NCBI GenBank assembly: GCA_026392845.1
Contig: JAPLBJ010000017.1
Location: 50,880-114,879 of the forward strand
Length of the DNA stretch: 64,000 nucleotides
Reading direction: 5' to 3'
From: Actinomycetota bacterium
Lineage (GTDB): Bacteria; Actinomycetota; Actinomycetes; Nanopelagicales; Nanopelagicaceae
The notes under the pieces were generated by a model that had not been told where the DNA came from, searched no databases, and saw only the letters and a list, made by a program, of their open reading frames with translations. The first letter of the stretch is position 1; the number at the start of each line of letters is the position of its first letter. Below are positions 10,653-21,276 of this stretch, in pieces. A program made the translations under genes and the position numbers.

Positions 10653-10937
10653 ATGCGTCACTATGAATTAATGGTCATTCTCGATCCAGAACTTGAAGAA
10701 CGTACAGTCACACCAAGCCTTGAGACATATCTCAAAATCATTAAAGACAGCGGAGGCCGCGTCGACAAGCTCGATGTATGGGGCCGTCGTCGTATGTCAT
10801 TTGAGATTCTAAAAAAAGGTGAAGGTATTTACGCAGTTGTTGATATGCACTGCGAGCCAGCTGCCATCAAAGAGTTAGATCGTCAACTCAATTTGAATGA
10901 GTCAGTTCTGCGCACCAAAGTTATTCGTCCAGAATAA
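10653..10937 (+). CDS. rpsF: 30S ribosomal protein S6
   Basis: [16 protein letters not shown]; syntenic with ssb-rpsR-rplI. Confidence 0.97.
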   Translation: MRHYELMVILDPELEERTVTPSLETYLKIIKDSGGRVDKLDVWGRRRMSFEILKKGEGIYAVVDMHCEPAAIKELDRQLNLNESVLRTKVIRPE

Positions 10938-10983
10938 TTTAAGAATTTATAGCACGGACCTAAAAGAGATTAGAGGATAAAAA

Positions 10984-11490
10984 ATGGCAGCAGGCGATAC
11001 AAACATCACTCTCATCGGTAACTTAACTGATGATCCAGAGCTACGTTTCACCCCTTCTGGTTACGCGGTTGCAAACTTTACGGTTGCATCCACTCCTCGA
11101 AATTACGATCGCACAACAAATACTTGGAAAGATGGAGACACTCTTTATCTCAGATGTTCTATTTGGCGCGAAGCGGCAGAGAGCGTTGCAGAGTCACTTA
11201 CAAAAGGAACTCGTGTAATGGTTACTGGTCGTTTGAAGCAGCGTTCATATGAAACAAAAGAGGGTGAAAAGCGAACTGTCTTTGAGGTAGAAGTTGATGA
11301 AGTCGGTCCATCACTTCGCTACGCAACAGCAAAGGTCACACGTACCCAACGCCAAGGCGGAGCACCAGCAGGTGGAGGATTTTCTGCTCCAGCAGGAGAT
11401 TCAATCAACGATGATCCTTGGGCTGCAGCATCTTCAACGCCAACTGGCGGAGGATGGGCAACCACAACTAACGACGAACCACCATTTTAA
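10984..11490 (+). CDS. ssb: Single-stranded DNA-binding protein
   Basis: OB-fold [29 protein letters not shown], acidic tail DDEPPF-like (NDEPPF). Confidence 0.97.
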   Translation: MAAGDTNITLIGNLTDDPELRFTPSGYAVANFTVASTPRNYDRTTNTWKDGDTLYLRCSIWREAAESVAESLTKGTRVMVTGRLKQRSYETKEGEKRTVFEVEVDEVGPSLRYATAKVTRTQRQGGAPAGGGFSAPAGDSINDDPWAAASSTPTGGGWATTTNDEPPF

Positions 11491-11565
11491 AAAACAAACC
11501 TATCCATCCATTCCTAGTTATAACCGTAAGGTAAAAAATTAGGGCACCCGATAAGGAGCACCACA

Positions 11566-11853
11566 ATGGGAGCAAGAAATAATAAGGCTCTACGCGAGCC
11601 AAAGAACAAGGGCGCAAAAGCAGCTGCCCTCAATAAGAAGTTCAAGAAGAAGCCTTGCAGCTTCTGCCAGAACAAGGTGAGCTATATCGATTACAAAGAT
11701 ATTGCAACACTTCGTAAGTACATCTCGGATCGCGGAAAGATTCGCGCTCGCCGAGTAACAGGTGCTTGCACACAACATCAACGCTCCATTGCAACTGCTG
11801 TAAAGAACAGCCGTGAAGTTGCTTTGTTGCCTTACACATCGACAGCAAGATAA
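11566..11853 (+). CDS. rpsR: 30S ribosomal protein S18 with CxxC (zinc-binding-like) motif
   Basis: [31 protein letters not shown]. Confidence 0.96.
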   Translation: MGARNNKALREPKNKGAKAAALNKKFKKKPCSFCQNKVSYIDYKDIATLRKYISDRGKIRARRVTGACTQHQRSIATAVKNSREVALLPYTSTAR

Positions 11854-11867
11854 GGAGCGAATCAACT

Positions 11868-12314
11868 ATGAAACTCATCCTTACTCGTGAAGTTGCAGGA
11901 CTCGGTTCTGCAGGAGATGTTGTAACTGTAAAAGATGGTTTTGCTCGCAATTTCTTGCTGCCACGTGGCAATGCAATTGCTTGGTCACTCGGTGGCGAAA
12001 AGCAGATCCTGAGCATCCGTCGTGCTCGCTCTGCTCGCGAAATTCGCGATATCGACCACGCAAAAGAGATCAAGGCAAAGCTTGAGTCAACAACAATTAC
12101 CGCAAAGGTAAAAGTTGGCGCAAAGGGCGTTCTCTTCGGTTCTGTAACAGATAAAGATGTAGCAGCTGCAATCAAGAGCGCTGTTGCAATCGATATCGAT
12201 CGTCACAGCATCAAGACAAAGGGCCACATCAAGAAGATCGGAAACCACGAAGTAAAGGTTTCACTTGGTCACAACGTTGTCGCAACCGTGACAGTAAGCG
12301 TTGTTGCTCAATAA
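11868..12314 (+). CDS. rplI: 50S ribosomal protein L9
   Basis: MKLILTREVAGLGSAGDVVTVKDGFARNFLLPRG. Confidence 0.97.
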   Translation: MKLILTREVAGLGSAGDVVTVKDGFARNFLLPRGNAIAWSLGGEKQILSIRRARSAREIRDIDHAKEIKAKLESTTITAKVKVGAKGVLFGSVTDKDVAAAIKSAVAIDIDRHSIKTKGHIKKIGNHEVKVSLGHNVVATVTVSVVAQ

Positions 12315-12331
12315 ATAGTTAGTAATAAAGA

Positions 12332-12360
12332 GCCCGTCGCACTCGCGGCGGGTTTTTTAT
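12332..12360 (+). terminator. Rho-independent terminator after rplI
   Basis: CCCGTCGC-actc-GCGGCGGG stem (one G-U) followed by TTTTTTATTTT. Confidence 0.9.
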
Positions 12361-12471
12361 TTTAAATCTCAACTAATGAGAAGTAGAAAAATACTTTCCT
12401 CCACAGGTACGCAAAGAGAAAACGCCCGTATGACCTGCACTTATAGCAAGGTGTAACCCCTCATGGCAAAG

Positions 12472-12547
12472 TTACCCACAGAGCGTCCACCGATATTTAC
12501 ACAGGAAAAGTGCAATATTCACCTAGTTACCCACAACCTTATGCACA
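12472..12547. promoter_or_regulatory. Cluster of DnaA-box-like nonamers upstream of dnaB
   Basis: TTACCCACA at 12472-12480 and 12527-12535, TTATGCACA at 12539-12547; each one mismatch from TTATCCACA. Confidence 0.5.
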
Positions 12548-12627
12548 CCCAGATTGGGTGATATTCGCTATCAATTGAGCGTGCATCTACGGTTACACCA
12601 TCGGAACATACGCGAGATTACGCGTAA

Positions 12628-14082
12628 ATGTCAGTGCGTAATGAGAGGGTGGTCGATGTGAGCATCGCAGAATTCCCTTCCCAAAGCAGCAACCGTAATC
12701 AAAACATAAATGCAGTTGGTGCTGAATTTGAGCGCACTCCCCCACAAGATTTATTAGCAGAGCAGAGTGTTCTTGGTGGAATGTTATTGAGCAAAGATGC
12801 AATCGCTGACGTTATTGAAATTCTCAAAGAGCGTGATTTTTATCGACCAGCACATGAATTAATTTACGATGCAATTCTTGATCTCTATGGGCGCGGTGAA
12901 CCAGCGGATGCTGTAACTGTCTCAGCTGAACTTACAAAGCGTGGAGATATTGCACGCGCAGGCGGCGCACCATATTTACATACACTTATTTCATCTGTAC
13001 CAACAGCTGCAAATGCTGGCTACTACGCAAAGATTGTTCGAGAACAAGCAATCATGCGCCGCCTTGTTGAAGCAGGTACAAAAATTGTGCAACTCGGTTA
13101 CACAACTGAAGGCGAAGTAGATGATGCAGTTGATCAAGCACAGGCCGAGGTTTATGCAGTAACAGAGCGTCGTGCATCAGAAGATTACGTGCAACTCTCA
13201 ACACTGATTCCTGCAGCACTTGATGAGATTGAAAATATCTCAAAGGGTTTAGGTGTCGAAGGCGTTATGACAGGTTTCAAAGATTTAGATGCGCTTACTC
13301 ACGGATTACATCCAGGAAATATGATTATTTTGGCTGCACGTCCTGCAATGGGTAAATCAACACTTGGTCTCGATATTGCACGCCATGCATCAATTCACAA
13401 TGGACAAACTTCTGTGATCTTCTCACTTGAAATGTCGAAGTCCGAAATCACAATGCGCATGCTCTCTGCAGAGGCACGTGTTGGCCTCAATAATATTCGC
13501 GCAGGCACATTAAGTGATGATGAATGGGCACGTCTTGCGCGACGTATGGGCGAGATCAACGAGGCACCTTTATTTATTGATGATTCACCTAACTTATCTA
13601 TGATGGAAATTCGCGCAAAAGCACGCCGTCTCAAGCAGCGCCACAACCTCAAACTTATTGTTATTGATTACTTACAGTTGATGAGCAGTGGAAAGAAAGT
13701 TGAAAACCGTCAGCAAGAAGTCTCTGAATTCTCTCGTCACTTGAAGTTGATGGCTAAAGAGCTAGATATTCCTGTTATCGCTATCTCACAGCTCAACCGT
13801 TCGCCAGAACAGCGCTCTGATAAGAAGCCATTGCTCTCTGACCTTCGTGAATCAGGTTCGATTGAACAAGATGCTGACGTTGTCATCATGCTCCACCGCG
13901 ATGATATGTATGATCGCGAAAACCGCACAGGTGAAGCGGATCTCATTGTTGCTAAGCACCGTAATGGACAGACAAAGACAATTACAGTTTCGGCGCAACT
14001 TCACTATGCGCGCTTTTTTGATATGCCACAGAATTCAGGAAGCGGTACGGATTTCACTCAAGGTCGCGCCCAAGAAGAATAA
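12628..14082 (+). CDS. dnaB: Replicative DNA helicase
   Basis: PPQDLLAEQSVLGGMLLSKDAI, Walker A AARPAMGKSTLGLDIA, VIDYLQLM. Confidence 0.97.
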   Translation: MSVRNERVVDVSIAEFPSQSSNRNQNINAVGAEFERTPPQDLLAEQSVLGGMLLSKDAIADVIEILKERDFYRPAHELIYDAILDLYGRGEPADAVTVSAELTKRGDIARAGGAPYLHTLISSVPTAANAGYYAKIVREQAIMRRLVEAGTKIVQLGYTTEGEVDDAVDQAQAEVYAVTERRASEDYVQLSTLIPAALDEIENISKGLGVEGVMTGFKDLDALTHGLHPGNMIILAARPAMGKSTLGLDIARHASIHNGQTSVIFSLEMSKSEITMRMLSAEARVGLNNIRAGTLSDDEWARLARRMGEINEAPLFIDDSPNLSMMEIRAKARRLKQRHNLKLIVIDYLQLMSSGKKVENRQQEVSEFSRHLKLMAKELDIPVIAISQLNRSPEQRSDKKPLLSDLRESGSIEQDADVVIMLHRDDMYDRENRTGEADLIVAKHRNGQTKTITVSAQLHYARFFDMPQNSGSGTDFTQGRAQEE

Positions 14083-14085
14083 AAA

Positions 14086-15006
14086 TTAGTGTGCTCGAAG
14101 ACGTGCACGATCTGCAACATAAATTCCTATCATGACAAGAACTCCACCAAAAATTTGAAGCGGAAGCCATGCTTCACGTAACCACCACCATGCAAGTATT
14201 CCAACGAGAACTGGTTCAACCATTCCAATCACACTACTCGTTGAAGCAGATAGAGTTTTGATTCCAGTGATAACCAAGAGATAAGGAACTATTGTTCCAA
14301 AGATAATAATCCACGCAATCAGAACCCACCCGTAGGAATCAAAGCCATCGAAGATTCCCTGCATATTGATTCGCTCGCCAAATACTTCAAAAGGAAAATT
14401 CCAAATAGGTAAAATTATTAGCCAAGTAAGAGTTGCGAAGGCAAAACCAAAAAAGGTGAGAGATTGAATATCTCGAGTTTTTGTAAGCTTTTCCCCCATA
14501 AGAAAATAGATACTCAGTGCTATTGCATCAAGGAATGCGGCGATCAGACCAATAGTGTCGAGGGTTCGCCCCTTCCATACTTGGGCGATAAATAAGAGTC
14601 CAATAAAGGCTAAGAAAATCGCTATCCACATATCTGTTGGAACAAAGCGCTTTTTTACATATTTGATCCATAAGACAATCCATATTGGGGCCGTGAATTC
14701 AATAATGAGAGCAAAACTGACATGCATTCGCGAAATAGCCATGAAGTAAAGGAATTGAACGGCGGCAACACCAATTATTCCAAAAAAGGCTAACTGTGGA
14801 AGCTCCTTTTTAGTTACTCGAAGTTTTTCACGTGAGCGAAAGAAGATGAGGAAAAAAAGAATAATAAAGGCACCCGTTGAGCGCACTTGAGCAAGATTGA
14901 GTGCGGATAAGGAGCTGGTAAGAACTAATTTTGAGACGATGCCGTTGAAGGAGAAAAGAAGTGCGCCAGCTAAAAGAAATAGCTCTCCCCGATGCTTTTG
15001 CAACAT
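14086..15006 (-). CDS. EamA/DMT family transporter
   Basis: About ten TM helices in two EamA-like halves; GMVEPVLVGILAWWWLRE. Confidence 0.8.
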   Translation of the reverse strand: MLQKHRGELFLLAGALLFSFNGIVSKLVLTSSLSALNLAQVRSTGAFIILFFLIFFRSREKLRVTKKELPQLAFFGIIGVAAVQFLYFMAISRMHVSFALIIEFTAPIWIVLWIKYVKKRFVPTDMWIAIFLAFIGLLFIAQVWKGRTLDTIGLIAAFLDAIALSIYFLMGEKLTKTRDIQSLTFFGFAFATLTWLIILPIWNFPFEVFGERINMQGIFDGFDSYGWVLIAWIIIFGTIVPYLLVITGIKTLSASTSSVIGMVEPVLVGILAWWWLREAWLPLQIFGGVLVMIGIYVADRARLRAH

Positions 15007-15023
15007 CAGGTAAGGCTATCGGA

Positions 15024-16850
15024 TTAGAAAGCCGATTCTGCAATCTCCATGATGGAGCCATCAGTTGATTCAACAATCTTTCGATCAGCTTTAATATGAG
15101 GAAGAAAGTTCTGTACAAAGAATTGTGCAGATGCAATCTTTCCCTTATAAAACTCGGCATCTTTACCAGGATTGCCAGCGAGTTTTTCAACAGAAATATC
15201 AGCCTGGCGTAGTAATAGCCATGCAGTAATGATGTCTCCAACTGCCATCAGGCATCGGGATGTATTGAGACCGACTAGGTAAATCTTTTTTGCCTCAGTC
15301 TGTGACTCCATTGCATGGCCAACAAGATTTGCCACGATTCCATTGAGATCACCAAGTGCGGTAAAGAGTGCAGCTTTTTCACTTGCATGAGAGCCACCAG
15401 ATTCAGCAAATTTCTGAATCTCTTTACCGAGTAATCCAATAGCACGACCGCCGTCTTTGACAATCTTTCGGAAGAAGAAATCAAGGCCTTGAATTGCTGT
15501 TGTACCCTCATACAAAGTATCAATCTTTGCATCGCGCACATATTGTTCGATTGGCCAATCTCGGGTAAATCCTGCTCCACCAAATGTTTGAAGTGATTCA
15601 GTTCCAAGAAGCGTCCAAGATTTTTCACTTCCAAAACCCTTTACAACTGGGAGTAACAAATCATTGAGGGCGATCAGATCTGCGAGGCGATCTGCATCAT
15701 CAGCTAATTCCGCCAATTCAATTTCATCTTGAATAGAGGCTGTATAAAGCACCAAAGCACGCATTCCTTCAGAATATGACTTTTGAACCATCAAAGAACG
15801 GCGCACATCTGGATGATTAATAATGGTGACACGAGGGCTCGCCTTGTCATTCATTACTTTCATATCTCCACCTTGAACACGGGTCTTTGCATACGAGAGT
15901 GCTTGTTGGTATCCGGCAGATAGCGTTGCAATAGCTTTCGTACCAACCATCATTCGAGCGAATTCAATAATTTTGAACATCTGTGCGATGCCTTGGTGGA
16001 CATCTCCTAAGAGATAACCAACAGCAGGCTCGTGCTCTCCTAAATTGACTTCACATGTTGCAGAAACATTGAGTCCCATTTTGTCTTCAAGGGCTGTTAC
16101 ATAAACACCATTGCGTTTGCCCATTTCCCCTGTTTCAAAATCAAACATAAATTTAGGAATAAGAAATAATGAAAGCCCTTTTGTTCCTGGTCCGCCACCT
16201 TCACGTCGAGCAAGAACAAAGTGAACAACGTTTGGATAGAAGTCGGCATCACCTGATGTGATGTAACGCTTCGTTCCTGTGATGTGCCATGTTCCATCGC
16301 TTTGTTGCACTGCTTTCGAGCGACCTGCGCCAACATCAGAACCTGCATCTGGTTCAGTGAGTTGCATCGTTGCACCCCAGTGCTTTTCAACCATCTGCTT
16401 TGCAATTTTCTTTTGCTCATCTGTTCCAAGAACATATGCAACCTGTGCAAAGGCGTAACCAGAAGCGTAAATATGAATCGCTGGGTTTGATCCAAGCACC
16501 ATCTCCGCCATTGCCCATCGCACTGATGGTGGAACTTTCATTCCACCAAGATCAACGGGTGCATCTAAACGCCACCATTCACCATCAACATATGCCTTGT
16601 ATGACTTCTTAAAACTTTCTGGCAAAGTGACATTGCCTGTCTCTTTATTTAATATCGCACCTACACGATCGCCTTCAACAAAAGAGGCTGCAAGATCGTT
16701 TTCACACAAACGCTTCATCTCTTCAAGCATTCCGATTGCAGTTTCACGATCAACTTCTCCATATGGATTTGCACCCATAATTTTGTCGCGACCCAATAGG
16801 TCAAAGAGGCAGAATTCGATATCGCGCAGATTGGCTATGTAATGGCTCAT
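15024..16850 (-). CDS. Acyl-CoA dehydrogenase, long form
   Basis: MQLTEPDAGSDVGAGRSKA, ITSGDADFYPN, YEGTTAIQGLDFFFRKI. Confidence 0.88.
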   Translation of the reverse strand: MSHYIANLRDIEFCLFDLLGRDKIMGANPYGEVDRETAIGMLEEMKRLCENDLAASFVEGDRVGAILNKETGNVTLPESFKKSYKAYVDGEWWRLDAPVDLGGMKVPPSVRWAMAEMVLGSNPAIHIYASGYAFAQVAYVLGTDEQKKIAKQMVEKHWGATMQLTEPDAGSDVGAGRSKAVQQSDGTWHITGTKRYITSGDADFYPNVVHFVLARREGGGPGTKGLSLFLIPKFMFDFETGEMGKRNGVYVTALEDKMGLNVSATCEVNLGEHEPAVGYLLGDVHQGIAQMFKIIEFARMMVGTKAIATLSAGYQQALSYAKTRVQGGDMKVMNDKASPRVTIINHPDVRRSLMVQKSYSEGMRALVLYTASIQDEIELAELADDADRLADLIALNDLLLPVVKGFGSEKSWTLLGTESLQTFGGAGFTRDWPIEQYVRDAKIDTLYEGTTAIQGLDFFFRKIVKDGGRAIGLLGKEIQKFAESGGSHASEKAALFTALGDLNGIVANLVGHAMESQTEAKKIYLVGLNTSRCLMAVGDIITAWLLLRQADISVEKLAGNPGKDAEFYKGKIASAQFFVQNFLPHIKADRKIVESTDGSIMEIAESAF

Positions 16851-16944
16851 ACGCTAATAATGCTACCCACCAGTAACTTATTCAAGCCGGGAGAGGCTGA
16901 TTTCGCTCCACCCGCGCAGGGAATCTAGGAGATAGGCTCCCCGC

Positions 16945-17523
16945 GTGCTACTAAGTGATCGCGATATCCGCATAGAGATTGCCGCAAAGCGGGTAGGAGT
17001 CGAGCCTTTTGAAGAGGCGATGATCCAGCCTTCTAGCGTTGATGTGCGCCTCGATAAGTTTTTTCGAGTATTCGAAAATCACAAGTACTCAGTTATTGAT
17101 CCATCTATCGAACAATCTGAGCTCACTCGCGAAGTAATTGTTGAAGGCGATGAACACTTTATTTTGCATCCAGGCGAATTTGTTTTGGCGAGCACCTATG
17201 AAGTCATCACTTTGCCAGACGATATTGCAGGTCGCCTAGAAGGAAAATCCTCGCTGGGACGTCTTGGTCTACTCACACATTCAACTGCAGGGTTTATCGA
17301 TCCAGGATTTAGTGGTCACATCACGCTCGAGCTATCTAATGTGGCCAACCTTCCAGTCAAACTTTTTCCTGGAATGAAGATTGGTCAACTCTGTCTCATC
17401 AAACTCTCATCTCCCGCCGAGCATCCATATGGCAGCGCCAAGTATGGTTCGAGGTATCAAGGACAGCGCGGACCTACCGCAAGCCGTTCCTTTTTGAACT
17501 TCCATCAATCTAAGATTAAGTAA
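16945..17523 (+). CDS. dcd: dCTP deaminase
   Basis: [12 protein letters not shown]...[50 protein letters not shown]. Confidence 0.95.
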   Translation: MLLSDRDIRIEIAAKRVGVEPFEEAMIQPSSVDVRLDKFFRVFENHKYSVIDPSIEQSELTREVIVEGDEHFILHPGEFVLASTYEVITLPDDIAGRLEGKSSLGRLGLLTHSTAGFIDPGFSGHITLELSNVANLPVKLFPGMKIGQLCLIKLSSPAEHPYGSAKYGSRYQGQRGPTASRSFLNFHQSKIK

Positions 17524-17565
17524 ATAAGCGGGAATTTCATCCGCTACAAAGGGGTTGAATTAGAT

Positions 17566-18117
17566 ATGAAGACACTTATTGTTCTAGGAATTCTCGCACT
17601 CATTGTTCTCTTTTTGATTGCTCAGTACAACAAATTGATCCGTCTCAATATCGCTGTTGATGAGGCATGGTCTCAAATTGAAGTTCAACTCAAGCGTCGC
17701 TCTGATCTGATTCCAAACCTTGTTGAAACCGTAAAAGGGTATGCAACACATGAGAAAACAACTTTTGATGCCGTGATAACCGCGCGCGCTAAAGCAACTA
17801 CTGCATCTACGGTAGCCGATGTTGCTGCAGCTGATGGAATGTTGACTCAAGCACTTCGCGGATTACTTGCCGTTGCTGAGGCATATCCAGATTTGAAAGC
17901 ATCTGCAAACTTTTTATCATTGCAAGAAGAACTTTCAACAACTGAAAATAAAGTTGCCTTCTCCCGTCAGTTCTATAACGATAATGTGCGCTCGCTCAAT
18001 ACTGCTGTAAAAACAGTGCCCACCAATCTCTTTTCAGGCTTTGCAAAGGTTGAAGAGCGCGAATTTTATGAAGTAGAAGATCCGCAATCTCGTCAGGCAC
18101 CAAACGTAAACTTCTAA
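17566..18117 (+). CDS. lemA: LemA family protein
   Basis: N-terminal TM, VDEAWSQIEVQLKRRSDLIPNLVETVKGYA, FSRQFYNDNV. Confidence 0.94.
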   Translation: MKTLIVLGILALIVLFLIAQYNKLIRLNIAVDEAWSQIEVQLKRRSDLIPNLVETVKGYATHEKTTFDAVITARAKATTASTVADVAAADGMLTQALRGLLAVAEAYPDLKASANFLSLQEELSTTENKVAFSRQFYNDNVRSLNTAVKTVPTNLFSGFAKVEEREFYEVEDPQSRQAPNVNF

Positions 18118-18120
18118 TAC

Positions 18121-19017
18121 ATGAACTTTCGCACAATGCAGGCGGCCAATCGCCGTAAAACTTTTGGCCTACTTGCAAGCATGGGTTTGTTGACCGGCCT
18201 TGTTGCCTATGCTGCTCTTACATATTTTGGTTCGAGCGGCGCTGCAATAGTTCCTGTCGCTGTTGGCATTGCACTTATCGGTGTATGGGGTTCGTATTAC
18301 GGTTCTGACAAATTAGTTCTAACGATGACTGGCGCTAAGTTAATTCAAGAAAGTGATAATCCAAAGCTTTTTGGGCTAGTGCAAGAGGTCTGTATTGCTA
18401 GCGGTCTTAAGGTTCCAAAGATTGCAATTGTTATCGACCCCGCCCCCAATGCTTTTGCAACAGGTCGAAACCCAGAACACGCCCTTATTGCCTTTACAAC
18501 AGGAATTTTGGATGTGATGGATCGCGATGAATTACAAGGAGTGATTGCACATGAGATGTCACATGTAGCAAATCGAGACACATTGGTTTCAGCAGTTGCT
18601 GCAACAACAGCGGGTGCAATTGCAATTCTTAGTGATGTGCTGACGCGAATGATGTGGTTTGGTGGTGGCCGTCGTGATCGAGATAGTAATTCAAACCCTC
18701 TACTCATTGTTTTCTCTTTGCTCATTCTGATTTTGGCGCCAATCGCAGCAGTTCTTCTCAAATCTGCAATATCTCGCAAGCGCGAATCTTTAGCTGATGC
18801 AACAGCTGTTTCCTTTACTCGAAATCCTGCTGGTCTACGCGCAGCCCTTGAAGTTCTTGCAAGAGATTCAACTGTTGTGCAACAGCGCTCTACATCAGTT
18901 GCACATATTTGGATTGAATCTCCACTTGATGGGAGTTCAGTATCAAAGTTGTTTTCTACTCATCCACCAATTCAAGAAAGAATTGCCGCACTCAAAGCTA
19001 TGGAGTCACTAGGTTAG
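18121..19017 (+). CDS. htpX: M48 zinc metalloprotease HtpX-like
   Basis: HEMSH motif in GVIAHEMSHVANRDTLVSAVAA; RKRESLADATAVSFTRNPAGL. Confidence 0.93.
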   Translation: MNFRTMQAANRRKTFGLLASMGLLTGLVAYAALTYFGSSGAAIVPVAVGIALIGVWGSYYGSDKLVLTMTGAKLIQESDNPKLFGLVQEVCIASGLKVPKIAIVIDPAPNAFATGRNPEHALIAFTTGILDVMDRDELQGVIAHEMSHVANRDTLVSAVAATTAGAIAILSDVLTRMMWFGGGRRDRDSNSNPLLIVFSLLILILAPIAAVLLKSAISRKRESLADATAVSFTRNPAGLRAALEVLARDSTVVQQRSTSVAHIWIESPLDGSSVSKLFSTHPPIQERIAALKAMESLG

Positions 19018-20484
19018 AGGGAAAAAGAGAGTAAAAGTCGCACCTTTTCCCTGTTCGGATGTAACGCTTACTCGCCCACCATGGGCGCGCATCACTGCAT
19101 CCACAATTGATAAACCGAGTCCGCTGCCTTCAGAACTATTTCTTTGGCGTGAAGGATCAACTCGGAAGAAGCGTTCAAAAATTTTCGCTTGATCATCCTC
19201 CGCTAAACCATTTCCATGATCAGTAACAGAGATGGAGACTCCATCATCGGATTGGTTGAGGCTCACTTCAATGGAAGTTCCATGAGGGGTATGCACGCGG
19301 GCATTTGTAAGTAAATTTGTGATGACTTGGTATATACGTGTTTCATCACCTAATGCAAAGGCTTCATCAATAGATGATGAAATCGTTATTGGATGAGTAG
19401 GACCTGCTGCCCGGGCAGAGGCAACACATTCACTGACAACTTTGGAAAGGTTGACTGGCTTCATCTCCATTTGGCGTGATTGATCCAAACGTGCCAGCAG
19501 AAGTAAATCTTCTACAAGTGTGCCCATACGCACTGATTCATTTTCAATACGACCAAGTAATTCTTTAGTTGGTTCGCCATTAGGTACCGCGCCTTGGCGG
19601 TGTAATTCGGCAAAACCACGAATCGCTGTGAGGGGCGTGCGAAGTTCATGGCTTGCATCTGCAATAAAGCGTCGTAATTTATTCTCACTCTCTTCCTTGA
19701 TTGCAAATGATTCCTCGATGCGCGTGAGCATTTGGTTGAGCGATGTAACTAAACGGCCAACTTCGGTATCAGGCTTTGCATCAGGAAGGCGTGCAGATAG
19801 ATCTCCGGCAGCAATGAGTTCAGCTGTTTCTTCAACGTCTTCTAAAGGTTTGAGACTAATACGAATTACTTGGCGAGAAGCAACTGCAATAACAATGAGT
19901 ACAAGTAAATAAATAAAGAAGAGAACTACACCAACACGGTGAGTTGTTTTATCAAAATCTGCCAGAGATTGCGCGACAACAACGCTACCCAAGGCAGATG
20001 GCAGAACGCGCGTGACTACGCGAAAGTCAGAACCAGGCGCTTCGATAGTAAATGGCTTATCGCCATTCATAGCGATATCTCCAGGCAACAAACCCTTCAC
20101 ATAATCGGTGATTTGATTGGCATTGAGATCTCCGCCAAGCCCACCGATGATATTTCCAAAAGGATCAATCAGTGTTACAGAAGTTGATGTTGGCACCCTA
20201 GTAAGTGGTGTTGGAGGTGCGGCCACTCGCCCAGGATTTCCTTTATTTTTACTCCGTTCGTTTCGCTCGGCGCTCTCGTCATCGCGAGCAATTCCTGCAC
20301 GATCAAGGCGAAGTGTTGTTCCTCCAACAACACTGAGTAGCTGTTCATCTACTTGGTCCATGAGGTAGGAGTGCAATGAACTTTGAACAGCGATGCCAGA
20401 GGCCGCGAAGGCGAGTGCAGATAAGAGCAAAACGCCAACAGAGAGGCGATTTCGCAGACTCGAATTACGAAGCGGAGATTTCAT
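19009..20484 (-). CDS. Two-component sensor histidine kinase
   Basis: HAMP region, H-box FIADASHELRTPLTAIRGFAELHRQG, GSGLGLSIVDAVMRAHGG. Confidence 0.93.
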   Translation of the reverse strand: MKSPLRNSSLRNRLSVGVLLLSALAFAASGIAVQSSLHSYLMDQVDEQLLSVVGGTTLRLDRAGIARDDESAERNERSKNKGNPGRVAAPPTPLTRVPTSTSVTLIDPFGNIIGGLGGDLNANQITDYVKGLLPGDIAMNGDKPFTIEAPGSDFRVVTRVLPSALGSVVVAQSLADFDKTTHRVGVVLFFIYLLVLIVIAVASRQVIRISLKPLEDVEETAELIAAGDLSARLPDAKPDTEVGRLVTSLNQMLTRIEESFAIKEESENKLRRFIADASHELRTPLTAIRGFAELHRQGAVPNGEPTKELLGRIENESVRMGTLVEDLLLLARLDQSRQMEMKPVNLSKVVSECVASARAAGPTHPITISSSIDEAFALGDETRIYQVITNLLTNARVHTPHGTSIEVSLNQSDDGVSISVTDHGNGLAEDDQAKIFERFFRVDPSRQRNSSEGSGLGLSIVDAVMRAHGGRVSVTSEQGKGATFTLFFPLT

Positions 20485-20508
20485 AGTGGTGAAGTGTAAA
20501 GGTTGAAC

Positions 20509-21255
20509 TTACTTAGGTGGCATCCGAAGTCGGTATCCAACACCACGGATCGTATGAATGAGTGGTGGTTCGAAGATATCAATCTTCTTGCGCAAATAAG
20601 AAATATAAGTCTCCACAATTCCTGCATCGCCACGGAAATCGTATTGCCATACATGATCAAGAATCTGTGATTTTGAAACAACGCGATCTGCATTGATAAG
20701 GAGATAACGAATAAGGAGAAACTCAGTTGGTGAAAGATCAAGTAACTGACCTGCTCGGCGAACCTCATGCGTTGCTTCATCGAGTTCGAGATCGGCAAAA
20801 CGAATCTTCTCTTCGTCTTGGTCGATTTGAGTCACACCTGTTCGACGTAAAAGCGCACGAAGGCGAGCAACTAATTCTTCAAGACTAAATGGCTTTGTCA
20901 TGTAATCATCGCCACCCAGTGTGAGGCCTTTGACTTTATCCTCCATTCCATCTTTAGCTGTTAGAAATAGAACTCCAGCCTCAACACCTTCATTTCGAAT
21001 TTGCTTACATACTTCAAAACCATCGAGGTCAGGGAGCATGACATCGAGGACCATTGCATGCGGTTTGAACTCTTCAGCAATCTGTAGTGCTTGCGCACCA
21101 TTTGCTGCAGTGCGAACATCAAATCCGACGAAGCGCAGACTTGTAGAAATTAGGTCACTGATACTCGATTCGTCATCGACGACGAGAATACGTTGTGCAT
21201 TTTCTGCTGTGGCTGTTGCCATTGGGATCACCTCTTGCCTAGAGAATGCTCCCAC
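20509..21255 (-). CDS. OmpR-family response regulator; start may be the internal ATG near 21222
   Basis: MVLDVMLPDLDGFEVC receiver and winged-helix RAGQLLDLSPTEFLLIRYLL...YISYLRKKID. Confidence 0.93.
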   Translation of the reverse strand: MGAFSRQEVIPMATATAENAQRILVVDDESSISDLISTSLRFVGFDVRTAANGAQALQIAEEFKPHAMVLDVMLPDLDGFEVCKQIRNEGVEAGVLFLTAKDGMEDKVKGLTLGGDDYMTKPFSLEELVARLRALLRRTGVTQIDQDEEKIRFADLELDEATHEVRRAGQLLDLSPTEFLLIRYLLINADRVVSKSQILDHVWQYDFRGDAGIVETYISYLRKKIDIFEPPLIHTIRGVGYRLRMPPK

Positions 21256-21276
21256 AGACTGAGAGATTGCTGAGAA

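Noticed and set aside
11642-12175. 177-aa minus-strand ORF
   Set aside because: Antisense to rpsR and rplI; Ser/Ala-rich composition is the complement of conserved ribosomal protein codons.
14828-15241. 137-aa minus-strand ORF
   Set aside because: Out-of-frame overlap of the EamA transporter and acyl-CoA dehydrogenase genes.
18345-18779. 144-aa minus-strand ORF
   Set aside because: Antisense to htpX, including its HEMSH site.
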